Assembly: GCA_030745875.1 (NCBI GenBank)
Contig: JASLNT010000003.1
Coordinates: 50,972 to 114,971, forward strand
Direction of reading: 5' to 3'
DNA from: Phycisphaerae bacterium
Lineage (GTDB): Bacteria; Planctomycetota; Phycisphaerae; SM23-33
Length of the DNA: 64,000 bases
Of the stretch, positions 6,030-14,382 are shown in pieces (position 1 is the first letter of the stretch; each line of letters starts with the position of its first letter). Below the pieces are notes generated by a model. The model was not told the origin of the DNA and did not search any database. It was given only the letters and a program-made list of their open reading frames with translations. A program made the translations under genes and the position numbers.

Positions 6030-8984
6030 TCAGTGTTTGCCCGGCCCGCGGTAGTAGCCCGACTCGCAGCATGAGGCGGCCTTGGCGCCGGGCATGTCCA
6101 TGCGCGGGCGCTGTTTCAGCAGTTTGTCGACAGACTCAAACGTCTTGAGTATCGCCTTGTAATCGGGGTCGTCGACAGACTTGTACACATCCTGACCGCA
6201 TGCTCCGGTTCCTCCGGCCTTTTTCGCCAGGGGCGCCAGCATGAAGTAGTTCAGTTGCGGATTCTCTATTCGCAGACCCACTTCGCCCCACTTTCCCCGT
6301 TGGGTCGGCGGCTGCCACGGTTTCTGCACTTTCACTTTCTTCGCAGCATGGCAGGACGCGCAGCGCTTGGCGTAAACAGCATCCATCACGCTCTTGAGTT
6401 TCGGGGGCGTCACCCGGCGGCAGGCGGGCAGTTCCGGATGCGCGGTGTCCGCCGTCGCGTAATAAGGCACGTTCAGGTCTATCCACGCCAGTATCCTCCG
6501 CTTGGAGGCCTGATCCATCGTAACGCGCGGTTTTCCCTCCTTGTCCGGATGCCCGCTGAGTATCTGGTCGGCCAGCTTGCTCACCGGAGAGCCCCACTTC
6601 TTCGGGGTCACTTCCAGGATGTTCCACTCGTGGCCGTTGTAGGATGGTATCCAGCTTATGTAAGGGCTGCCGGTTCTCCCCTGGTTCTTTCTGGCCAGCA
6701 TCTCATAGGAAATATTGAACAGCTCCGTCCGGTCGCCCGACAGATCCAGGCCTTTGGGCTTTTTCTTGGGGCTGTGGCATTTCACGCAGTGCTTGTCCAG
6801 CACGGGCTGGACTATCGAAGCGTAGTCGAAGGCGACCTGGCCCCACTCGGGCGGCGCGAGGTCCTGCGGCTGGCGGAGCAGGGCTATGGGGCGCTTGGTG
6901 CGGTTGGGCGGGGTGGCGTAGTTGCGGTTGGCGTGGCATCCGACGCAGCTCTGCTTCTCGCCGGGCATCAGGTGCGTAAAGGATCTCATCCTCTGGACGG
7001 CGCGGCCTTTTGCATCGATCGCCATGAAATAGATGGGCTGTTCGGCGGGCACTTTGAAACTGGCCGATCCGTCTTCCTCGACCTTGGCGTATCCCATCAA
7101 TCTCTTGGGCACGTAGGTCGCGCCGCAGGACACCAGTACCCTCTGAAAATCAAAATGCGGTTTGTAGATGCCCGGGCTTGAGATCAGGCTGCGGCGTATC
7201 TCCTTGACGACCGCTATCTGTTTGACCTCTCCGCGTTTCACGTGAGGCTCCAGCCCGTTGTACACGTCCTGCATGTAGACGTAGGCCCATTTCCCCGCCG
7301 GATTTTTCGGCAGGTTGCTCGGAGGCGTCGGGGGCCTGTGTCTCTGTCGCAGGGGGCGTGGATTGTAGAATCCGAGTCCGTCTGGTTTGAGAACGATGGT
7401 CTGCTGGGTCCTGTCGTAATCCCGCAGCAGGAGCGTGCCGTCGTACGAAACCATGAAGTACTTCGCGTCGATCGGGAAAGGCGTCTGGTAAGGACCGCGC
7501 GGGCCGTTTGAACTGTGCCTGACGCCGCGGAGCCTGATTTCCGGCGTGAGGTTCTTGATCGCTTCCTGCGCGTTGCTTCCGTGGTCGGGGTTGATAACGC
7601 CTATGGCGCCGCGGCAGGATCCGTTATGGCCGGTGAGCGTGCAGAGGATGTTCTTCGAACCGGGAATGGCCTGCGGTTCGATAAATGACGCCGGATCAAG
7701 CACCCGATTCCCGAAATACCCCTGCAGCATTGTTCCGTCGGGGTTGATCGTCCACAGACCCTGAATGGGAATCGCCGGGCGGTCGACGTATTCCCAGCGC
7801 CCGTACACGATCCTGCCGTCGTTCATCACCGCCGGAGTGAAATCGTTCAGGTAGTTCGACGAGATCTTCTTCTGGTTCGAACCGTCGGCGTTCATCGTAA
7901 AGAGTATGCCCACCGGAGTGAAGAAACAGTACGCCGCCTGGGTCACCCGGGTCGAAAGGAACACTATCCGGTCGTCAGGCATCCACGATGCATCGTAGTT
8001 GTAGCAGTTTCCCTCGGTCAGTTGTTTCAGACCCGATCCGTCCACTCCGATTGTGTAAAGCTGGTAGAACTTCGATTCGCTCTTTCGCCAACTGAAGAGG
8101 ATTGTCTTTCCGTCGTACGACAGATCGGCTCCGAGGATCTGCCCGTCGGCAGTGTCCAGAAGTTTGGTCTTCTTTCCGCTGGTCACATCGTAGATGAACA
8201 GACCGCCCCCGTTCTTCTGCCCTTCGCAGTGGTAGGTGTAGACGTGGCTGCAGCGAATGTGGTGTCGCTGAACGACCATGAGTTTGGTGAATCCGAGATC
8301 GCCGGCCTTCAACTTCCCGGCCAGCACGGGCGATTCTTCTATTTCCGGTACGGCCGCCGCGCCTGCGCCGGTATAACGCGGCTTGATGAACTTGCCCAGC
8401 AGCTTGTCGGGCGGCGTTTTCGAGTAGACCTGGATCTCGGACGCCCCGGGGTTCGGTCCGCCGTAAGAACTCTTGAAAAGCAATGTCAAACTCGAGGCCT
8501 GCCCCGGCTTGGCGAGCTTTATTCTCTGCGGTCCGTGGCCCGGGATTAATTTGCCTTTGGCGACGCGAGCCTTGGAGTCATCGAGGTATACTTCGTAGTC
8601 CTTCCAGTTCTCCCCCCAGGCGAAACCGGTCCGGCCGTAATAGACAACTTCGGCGATGGTGACGGGGTTGTCCCACTGTAATTTGAAGGTGACTCCCTTG
8701 GGGTGATTGTTTCCCTTGGCTACCCATGCCTGGCCGATATCGTTCTTGCCTCCGGCGGCGGGGATCTTACCGTCGCAGGCGAACTTTGCGAGGTAATCGT
8801 TGCTGTAGAAAGAACTGACGGTTGCCTTCGCCTTGAGGGCAAGGTTCTCGGGCTTCGCCTTTGCGGCCGCAACGGAAGCGGTGGGAATTATCAGGGCGGC
8901 GATCACGCCGGCGACAATCAGTATTCCCGCAAGAGTGCAGTAACGTGTAGACATCCTCGATCCTGTATGATTTGCATTTCTCAT
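6030..8984 (-). CDS. Exported beta-propeller protein with three CXXCH haem sites (HzsA-like architecture)
   Basis: A 984-residue exported protein. After the signal peptide comes a discoidin-like beta-sandwich (ENLALKAKATVSS onward, about residues 45-190). A WD40/PD40-like propeller follows, with repeats of the form LSYDGKTILFSW and MNDGRIVYGRW. Its next segment resembles the hydrazine synthase alpha middle domain. Three haem c attachment sites follow: C680VGCH, C733VKCH and C875ASCH. The C-terminus has an unusual CC pair. Planctomycetes encode many such proteins; their electron partners are unknown and this does not indicate anammox. Start 8984 has AAAGGG upstream. An ATG at 8954 with AGGA 7 nt upstream is an equally plausible start and still leaves a full signal peptide. 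A paralogue lies at 45088-47973. Confidence 0.85.
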   Translation of the reverse strand: MRNANHTGSRMSTRYCTLAGILIVAGVIAALIIPTASVAAAKAKPENLALKAKATVSSFYSNDYLAKFACDGKIPAAGGKNDIGQAWVAKGNNHPKGVTFKLQWDNPVTIAEVVYYGRTGFAWGENWKDYEVYLDDSKARVAKGKLIPGHGPQRIKLAKPGQASSLTLLFKSSYGGPNPGASEIQVYSKTPPDKLLGKFIKPRYTGAGAAAVPEIEESPVLAGKLKAGDLGFTKLMVVQRHHIRCSHVYTYHCEGQKNGGGLFIYDVTSGKKTKLLDTADGQILGADLSYDGKTILFSWRKSESKFYQLYTIGVDGSGLKQLTEGNCYNYDASWMPDDRIVFLSTRVTQAAYCFFTPVGILFTMNADGSNQKKISSNYLNDFTPAVMNDGRIVYGRWEYVDRPAIPIQGLWTINPDGTMLQGYFGNRVLDPASFIEPQAIPGSKNILCTLTGHNGSCRGAIGVINPDHGSNAQEAIKNLTPEIRLRGVRHSSNGPRGPYQTPFPIDAKYFMVSYDGTLLLRDYDRTQQTIVLKPDGLGFYNPRPLRQRHRPPTPPSNLPKNPAGKWAYVYMQDVYNGLEPHVKRGEVKQIAVVKEIRRSLISSPGIYKPHFDFQRVLVSCGATYVPKRLMGYAKVEEDGSASFKVPAEQPIYFMAIDAKGRAVQRMRSFTHLMPGEKQSCVGCHANRNYATPPNRTKRPIALLRQPQDLAPPEWGQVAFDYASIVQPVLDKHCVKCHSPKKKPKGLDLSGDRTELFNISYEMLARKNQGRTGSPYISWIPSYNGHEWNILEVTPKKWGSPVSKLADQILSGHPDKEGKPRVTMDQASKRRILAWIDLNVPYYATADTAHPELPACRRVTPPKLKSVMDAVYAKRCASCHAAKKVKVQKPWQPPTQRGKWGEVGLRIENPQLNYFMLAPLAKKAGGTGACGQDVYKSVDDPDYKAILKTFESVDKLLKQRPRMDMPGAKAASCCESGYYRGPGKH

Positions 8985-9739
8985 TTCGCATCCCTTTCTT
9001 TTCGGGCAACTGTTCAGGCCTATAGAATACACGCTCCGCACCGGTTTACGAACACCTTCTTTCGGCGCTTTCTTCCGCTTCAGCGATTCGGGGCGGGCGA
9101 AGTCATTCCGTAGCTGTTCAGGCGAGCGGGCAAAGACGCCAGAGGCGGACCTTCGGCAGGAACGCCCAATAACCAAGTGAACGGCGACGGAGACGGCGAG
9201 CGAGAGAATTGTACGAACACAACGGCTCCGCGGCGACACGCCGCGGCTCTGTCTCGTTGCGCGAATGGGTCGTGTGATACTTCTCGTACTGCGATGCTCC
9301 GACACCTCGCCTGATCCCCCACAACTTTACATCCCATCAGCGCTCCAGGACCGAGCCGCGGCGTGTCGCCGCGGAGCCGTTCTTCTTCGAACGGATTACC
9401 GGAAGCCTCCGGAACTCGCTCTCTTGAAAACCAAGCCCCGACTCGTACTTCGTAGCGAGTGTTTCGCGAAGTAGTACGGGAAGAAAAAAGACGTCGGCAG
9501 CGTGGGAACATGATCCGTTTCTGCTTGTTATGGTGGAAATGGTGCTCTATAAAGGATGAGACGGGGTTACGAAAAAGGGCGCATCGGCAGGTTTTGCCAG
9601 GGAAATAACCCTCAAATGTATAATGAAACCCTGCGCCAGCGACTATGGGCATGATTACGTTCGATTCTCATCTGGATGTAGAACGGGTCGGTGTCTGGGA
9701 TGACATGCCTCCGTAACCGATGCCTGAGAAAGACCAACA
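8985..9739. other. Long intergenic region with palindromic repeats
   Basis: This 755-bp spacer separates two divergent genes and holds no supported gene. Open frames on both strands here are compositionally driven. It contains the inverted pair of 29-nt palindromic elements listed separately. An imperfect hairpin spans roughly 9430-9475 (CGTACTTCG and CGAAGTAGTACG arms). A TATAAT at 9619-9624 could serve the downstream lipoprotein gene, although its best -35 match (TTGCCA) would need a 19-bp spacer. Confidence 0.5.
9221..9381. repeat. Two REP-like palindromic elements in inverted orientation
   Basis: The 29 bases at 9221-9249 are exactly the reverse complement of those at 9353-9381. Each copy is itself hairpin-forming around CCGCGGCG ACA CGCCGCGG. 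The two copies are separated by 103 bp. Paired inverted palindromes of this size resemble the BIME arrangement of REP elements. No REP-associated transposase is visible in the window. Confidence 0.6.
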
Positions 9740-12115
9740 GTGAGAAACTCAATGTTAATTCTCCGCATCTGCACCATCATCGCCGGATGTATGGCAGCGT
9801 GCATGTTAGGTTGCGAACGATCGACCACGGATAGCGAAAAAACTGGAGATGATAAGGTGTTCAAGAGTCCATTGAAGAAAGCAATTGAATGCGGCATGAA
9901 GCCGAACGGCGATCTTTCCAAAGAGCTGTCGAAACTGGGCGAGTACACACTGCACTCGCGTGGAGATGCAATCGCAATATGTAAGGCGCTTCAGCAGCTT
10001 CCTTCCGAACGCTCGGAGGGCGAGGGCTACCGTTCCAATCTTTATTCCCTGGTCGCCCTGTTCCAGGACGTCAAAAGCGTTGACGCCCCCGCCATCAAGG
10101 TGCTCGGCGAAGAGGGAATCCCACAGATTATCCGAATATACGACATTCTGAGCGTGAATCCCACGAAGGATAGCCAAACTGACCTGATCTTCATGCTCAA
10201 GATTCTGACAATGTACGGATCATCTGAAGGCGCCAATCGTGTAATAAGCGCTGCGCGAAAACCCCTTGACCCGGACAACTACCTCTGGTCGGTGGTCTTC
10301 AGGCTATATGCCCAGGACCATCCTCATCGTGACCGTGTTTTTCGCGAACTGTCCGCTGACATGCCTGCCGGATTCATTGCCGTTGGTTTTCTCGACACCG
10401 CCACTGCATTGGCCTTGGCGGGAGAACTTGACAAACACCCATTCGATTCGCCCGCCGGACACAATCGGTTGGAGGCATGGCTGACAGATGACGATCCCGA
10501 TCACTACAGCTACGCACACAGCGCCACGGCCGCCCTGCCGTTCATCGATGCGGAGCAGCGGAACAGGCTGCTTCCCATCGCCTATGAGCACCCGGATGAG
10601 TCGGTTCAGATGGAGGCTGCATGGGCGGCGGCCAAGTCCGGGGACAAGGGCGGTGTCGAACGGCTGGCGAAGTTCTGTCTGGATGTTAATAACTCCGCCG
10701 TAGCATGTGAGTACCTCAGTGAATTGGGGCGACAGGACGCGATACCGGCGGAGGCCCATAATCCCGACTTTGAGGCCAAGGCCGAGTTTGCGGTCTGGCT
10801 TGCACATCCCAGCGAATTGGGTCGGCCTCCGGACAAGCTGGAGATCGTTGACAGTCGGATCCTTTCCTGGCCTCCCGACGCCGAGCAAGAACGGTTCTGG
10901 CTTATCAAGTACACTGTGCACGATACAACCGGTCTGGAAGATGATGATGTGGGTGTCGGGCTCGTTGGCAGTATGACGTTTTGCCTGTTCTCGTATAACC
11001 TCGACCAGCGTCCGCCGGAGGACGCGTACGCCATCCACAGCTACTGGGAGATGGAGGGGCATGAACTGATACTTGAGGAGGATGTGGGCGCCCAAGGCCA
11101 ATACGAAACCATGCTGGGGCAGTGGACCGGCGATGCTCTGGAAAAACCAATGATTCTGGCTGTTGCCGATATATCGCCGAAACTGAACTACCCGCAAGGG
11201 CTGGTGGCTGTGGCTTCTGCAGTCAGGAACGGGGAAAAGGGTTGGGTGGTGTTGGATGGCCCGCGCAGCGCGTGGTATCCGGAATCGGATATGCCGGATA
11301 CAACTCACAGCACTATCCTGAATATTCATGTCGGACGCCAGTTGCTTGGATTTCGTGACCGGCCGGACCGCAAGAAGTACCTGAAGACAGGGCCGCCGAA
11401 AAGGGATCCCCGGCAAGTTGTAAACACATATGAACGGCTCATTGATAAAACAATGACGGGCGATCAACCTTATCGTAAGAAGATGCTTACAGGAATGCAG
11501 AGTCTGCTCGGACGGCATCTTCAGGCGTATGCTGATGCATGCGAGGCAACAGGAACCAGCACAAAAGCCGAGGCGATCATCAAGGTTTACGAGCGTATCC
11601 TTAAGTCCGTGGATGAAAGCAATGATGACATCAAGGAGGAGGCATATAGCATGTTAGCACCCCTTGGAGGACATTTTGAGGCGTATGTCGACGCCCTGGT
11701 GAATATGGGCCGGAAGTCCGCGATTATTCCTCTACTGCAATTCTTCCAGCCTAAATGGGAGCACTATTGGGGCTACACCATGCTCGGTACGGCAGCATTC
11801 AAAGCTGGCGACTACGATTCCGCCGAGCAATTCTTCACTAAACTGAGAAGATCGTCAGAGGACTGGCCGCAGTCTGAGACAATGGGACTGTTGGCGAGAA
11901 TATGGCGCCGTCGCGGTAAGGCCGACGAGGCCGAGGAACTCCTGATAGACAGCATGAGACGCCTGCTCAAGGAAGAAAAAAAAGCCACAGGATCGGAACG
12001 AAATCAGTTTGAAGAATGGTATCAGAATCACCGGTCCACGTATCTGGACCTCTTCCCAGAGCGAGGCGTTCAACACCTCGCGAAAATCGGCTTGCCAGCG
12101 TCCACACTGCCATAA
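9740..12115 (+). CDS. Large lipoprotein with HEAT-like and TPR-like repeats
   Basis: A lipoprotein of 791 residues whose lipobox is MLGC (about Cys25). The N-terminal half has helical HEAT-like repeats, for example ESVQMEAAWAAAKSGDKGGVERL. A central mixed beta region (about 360-510) begins with KLEIVDSRILSWPPDAE. The C-terminal half consists of TPR-like helices, including the pattern AAFKAGDYDSAEQFFTKL. I cannot assign a function; such proteins usually scaffold envelope complexes. The start is uncertain between GTG at 9740 (weak AGAAAG upstream) and ATG at 9752; both keep the lipobox. Codon use is less GC-skewed than in neighbouring genes, with more A/T third positions, which may mark a separate history. 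Confidence 0.75.
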   Translation: MRNSMLILRICTIIAGCMAACMLGCERSTTDSEKTGDDKVFKSPLKKAIECGMKPNGDLSKELSKLGEYTLHSRGDAIAICKALQQLPSERSEGEGYRSNLYSLVALFQDVKSVDAPAIKVLGEEGIPQIIRIYDILSVNPTKDSQTDLIFMLKILTMYGSSEGANRVISAARKPLDPDNYLWSVVFRLYAQDHPHRDRVFRELSADMPAGFIAVGFLDTATALALAGELDKHPFDSPAGHNRLEAWLTDDDPDHYSYAHSATAALPFIDAEQRNRLLPIAYEHPDESVQMEAAWAAAKSGDKGGVERLAKFCLDVNNSAVACEYLSELGRQDAIPAEAHNPDFEAKAEFAVWLAHPSELGRPPDKLEIVDSRILSWPPDAEQERFWLIKYTVHDTTGLEDDDVGVGLVGSMTFCLFSYNLDQRPPEDAYAIHSYWEMEGHELILEEDVGAQGQYETMLGQWTGDALEKPMILAVADISPKLNYPQGLVAVASAVRNGEKGWVVLDGPRSAWYPESDMPDTTHSTILNIHVGRQLLGFRDRPDRKKYLKTGPPKRDPRQVVNTYERLIDKTMTGDQPYRKKMLTGMQSLLGRHLQAYADACEATGTSTKAEAIIKVYERILKSVDESNDDIKEEAYSMLAPLGGHFEAYVDALVNMGRKSAIIPLLQFFQPKWEHYWGYTMLGTAAFKAGDYDSAEQFFTKLRRSSEDWPQSETMGLLARIWRRRGKADEAEELLIDSMRRLLKEEKKATGSERNQFEEWYQNHRSTYLDLFPERGVQHLAKIGLPASTLP

Positions 12116-12384
12116 CCCCACAGGGCAATCGCATCTAAAATTGCGCGTTGGCGCCCGCCCAGGCCAATAGCTCAATATCAATTCCCTATGAGAGCTTTTG
12201 ACGTGGTTTCCAGCCTGAAGGGCTCGACGGCGGACGACGACGACAAAGATAACGGCGTCGCTCCGCGACATGCCAAAGCGGCGTCGAGCCGCCGCACTCC
12301 ATATTACGACAAGACCACCGCCGTCGCCGTTGCCTCCGCCATCAGTGATATCCGCGCCACGCGTGGCGGAAAAAAGTCGTACAA

Positions 12385-12510
12385 TTGACACCGCCCCGCC
12401 TGGGGCGGATACTTCAGCGTCCGGCTGACCGGGCGGAGCCAACTGCAATGAAAAACGTCAACACCATCGCGGCCGGCCTCAGGATCGTCGCTCCGGTGAT
12501 CCGCCCGAGG
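12385..12510 (+). pseudogene. Duplicated promoter and 5' end of the BNR-4 gene (remnant)
   Basis: This segment matches 14320-14445 without large gaps. TTGACA at 12385-12390, a 17-bp spacer and GATACT at 12408-12413 mirror the functional promoter. A 5' leader with GGGCGGAG and an ATG at 12448 follow, then MKNVNTIAAGLRIVA, which parallels MKNVNAIARCLRIVA of the downstream gene. Identity fades after about 20 codons and the frame then reads unrelated sequence. It is best explained as the relic of a tandem duplication or of a deleted paralogue. A short peptide could still be transcribed from it. Confidence 0.65.
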
Positions 12511-12539
12511 CGGACCTTCGGCGACCAAAGCGGCGCTGT

Positions 12540-12645
12540 CCCAAACGGCGACGGGCGGTTCCTGCCGGAGGATCATATGGTCGGTAAATGTCTTTGGCGG
12601 GCGAACGTCGCCAAACGCCCCCGGACTCGCCAGACAGATAACCAT
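12540..12645 (-). pseudogene. 5' fragment of a sialate O-acetylesterase-like gene
   Basis: On the minus strand an ATG at 12645 opens a hydrophobic leader (MVICLASPGAFG) followed by DVRPPKTFTDHMILRQ and VAVW. That is the characteristic N-terminus of secreted sialate O-acetylesterases, where the family reads like DVxLPxxFSDHMVLQ and PVxVWG. The similarity ends after VWD and the frame then runs antisense through the duplicated promoter relic. No catalytic region is left, so this is a gene fragment. Confidence 0.55.
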
Positions 12646-12766
12646 TAGCAGCCAAATTGAGAGTCTTTCATCGTCATCACCACACGCACGTTTCGGAGTT
12701 CTTAATAACCACCGCAAACTCTTTACAATAGACAGCCCCCGTTTCCACAGACGGCTCACATACGTA

Positions 12767-12794
12767 TTGACCCCCCGCGTTCAGACAGTATGAT
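12767..12794 (+). promoter_or_regulatory. Sigma70-type promoter of the cysteine-cluster gene
   Basis: TTGACC at 12767-12772 and TATGAT at 12789-12794, separated by 16 bp, each match the consensus at five of six positions. The start codon lies 27 nt after the -10 box, with GGAG at 12812-12815 as ribosome-binding site. Confidence 0.6.
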
Positions 12795-12821
12795 TCAGGT
12801 ATTGGCGTAGCGGAGAATGGA

Positions 12822-14249
12822 ATGCGATTGGGCAAAACTATATTGCTCTTTGGTGTAATTACGGCCGTTGCGTGCGTTATCGTGGGGATTGTCCGCGCCG
12901 ATGAAACCGAGACGCTCATCAGTGAGGTCATCAAAGATGCACGCACCGATTCGGAGCGGTCCTCCAAGCTTCTCGATGCGGTCTCACTGATCGGGGAAGA
13001 CAAGAAATCGAAGCTCGCTCTGCTGGAGGCGGCCTTGAAGTACGGGATGAAGAGTCTCAGGACCGCCGAGGACTGCAACAGGACCCTCGGAGCCCTGGAT
13101 ATGCTCACGAAAATAGCACCCCAGCGAGCGTCCGAATGGCGGTCTCAGCCGACCCGCATCTACAGCCGCCTGCTCAGTCTGACCAAACCCGCCGACAGAC
13201 AGAAACTGGCGAGAAAGATCGTTAGCACGCTGGTGCGGAAGGGGCACGGTGCGGCGACAAAGGGCGCCTGGGGAGAATCGTTGGCCGCGTACACCGAGGC
13301 GAAGAAGATCGCCTCATCCCACACACTGCCTGTCAGAAGCAATATCTCGGTGCGGCTTAGAATCCTGGGGTCTCTGTCCAGGGCTCGGGGCAATGTCGAC
13401 AGGTACACGGCTGTTCTGAAGAACACGCCGGACAATGCCCAAACGCGGACGAATCTGGTAAGGAACCTGCTGACCACCCTGGATGATCCGACCGCCGCGG
13501 TCGGGCACGTAAACGATAGCCTCGACCAGAAGTTCCAGGCATACGTTCCGCTGGCGGCGAAAAAGATCTCCGATGTACCGGCGGAAGGCTGCAAATCCCT
13601 GGCCCAATGGTATCACAAGGAACTGTCCAGGAGCGCCCTGCCGATCGTGAAGTACAGGATGCTCAAGCGCGCCAAGATCTACTACCAGCGTGTGATTGAG
13701 GTTCATTCGACAGAAGACCCCGCCGGCGCCGCACTGCCGAAGCTTGCGATTTCCAGTATCGACGCCGAACTGTCCAAGCTGAAATACGCAGACCCGTTGT
13801 CGTGCGTGTATTGTCTGGGCGGCGAGCAGACCGCCTGCGGTGACTGCATGGTCGCAGGAGCGTCCACAGGGACGGTGCTTTGCACGCCGTGCCAAGGCCT
13901 CGGCCGCCTTAAGTGCGAGGCCTGTGGAGGATATTGGGGCGTCAAGTGCAAGTCGTGCGGCGGAAAGGGCGGGGTATATACGCGAAAGTATAGCAAGAAG
14001 AAAGGACTCTACAAAGAGTTCAATCGATGCCGTCCATGTAAGGGCAAAGGCGTTATGCACAGGGCCCGCAAGAGGAAGACGGACTGGTCGATGTCGGTCG
14101 GTGTGTGTCCCGAGTGTGGAACGGAGGTCATGAAGTATCGGGGAAGCACCATTTGCAAGGCGTGCAGGGGCAAGGGCAGATCCGGTCAGTGCGACAGTTG
14201 CAACGGAGCCAAGCTGGTCGCCTGCACGCAGTGCAAGTCGGGAAATTGA
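12822..14249 (+). CDS. Exported helical-repeat protein with DnaJ-type cysteine clusters
   Basis: This 475-residue protein has a signal peptide (about residues 1-26, ending VRADE) and a long alpha-helical, TPR-like middle (about 40-320). Its C-terminal 150 residues are packed with CXXC motifs: CVYC, CGDC, CTPC, CEAC, CKSC, CRPC, CPEC, CKAC, CDSC, CTQC. Several have the CXXCxGxG form of the DnaJ zinc-binding domain (CKSCGGKG, CRPCKGKG, CKACRGKG). There is no J domain. Such a domain in the cytosol binds zinc and unfolded protein; here it appears to be exported, so zinc binding and a chaperone or redox role are inference. It has its own promoter. Confidence 0.78.
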   Translation: MRLGKTILLFGVITAVACVIVGIVRADETETLISEVIKDARTDSERSSKLLDAVSLIGEDKKSKLALLEAALKYGMKSLRTAEDCNRTLGALDMLTKIAPQRASEWRSQPTRIYSRLLSLTKPADRQKLARKIVSTLVRKGHGAATKGAWGESLAAYTEAKKIASSHTLPVRSNISVRLRILGSLSRARGNVDRYTAVLKNTPDNAQTRTNLVRNLLTTLDDPTAAVGHVNDSLDQKFQAYVPLAAKKISDVPAEGCKSLAQWYHKELSRSALPIVKYRMLKRAKIYYQRVIEVHSTEDPAGAALPKLAISSIDAELSKLKYADPLSCVYCLGGEQTACGDCMVAGASTGTVLCTPCQGLGRLKCEACGGYWGVKCKSCGGKGGVYTRKYSKKKGLYKEFNRCRPCKGKGVMHRARKRKTDWSMSVGVCPECGTEVMKYRGSTICKACRGKGRSGQCDSCNGAKLVACTQCKSGN

Positions 14250-14319
14250 GCTGACCCGAACCCGACAACTGCCCCCTGCCGGGCGGCCCGGGACAAGCGT
14301 ATGGCGGCTCACCCCATGG

Positions 14320-14348
14320 TTGACAAAGCCGCATCAGCGACGGATACT
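14320..14348 (+). promoter_or_regulatory. Sigma70-type promoter of the BNR-4 gene
   Basis: A perfect TTGACA at 14320-14325, a 17-bp spacer and GATACT at 14343-14348 precede the ATG at 14383 by a 34-nt leader containing GGAG. The same arrangement is duplicated at 12385-12413. Confidence 0.65.
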
Positions 14349-14382
14349 CCATCGCCCTACTGACCGGGCGGAGCCAACTGCA

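Larger units (their letters stand above)
12116..12821. other. Gene graveyard: palindromes and remnants of two gene 5' ends
   Basis: This 706-bp region has no intact gene. It contains a GC-rich inverted repeat (GGCTCGACG near 12222 with CGTCGAGCC near 12283). A perfect 14-bp palindrome, CGCCACGCGTGGCG, lies at 12355-12368. A duplicated promoter and 5' end of the downstream BNR-4 gene and a minus-strand remnant of a sialate O-acetylesterase are listed separately. The promoter of the cysteine-cluster gene closes the region. Confidence 0.55.

Noticed and set aside
6030..8984. Similarity to hydrazine synthase alpha as evidence of anammox metabolism
   Set aside because: Only the architecture is shared. 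There are no hydrazine synthase beta/gamma subunits or hydrazine dehydrogenase in the window, and such propellers are widespread in other planctomycetes.
10304..11518. A 404-codon minus-strand frame opposite the HEAT/TPR lipoprotein
   Set aside because: Composition is rich in His, Arg and Pro with no domain pattern; the plus strand has signal peptide, lipobox and repeats.
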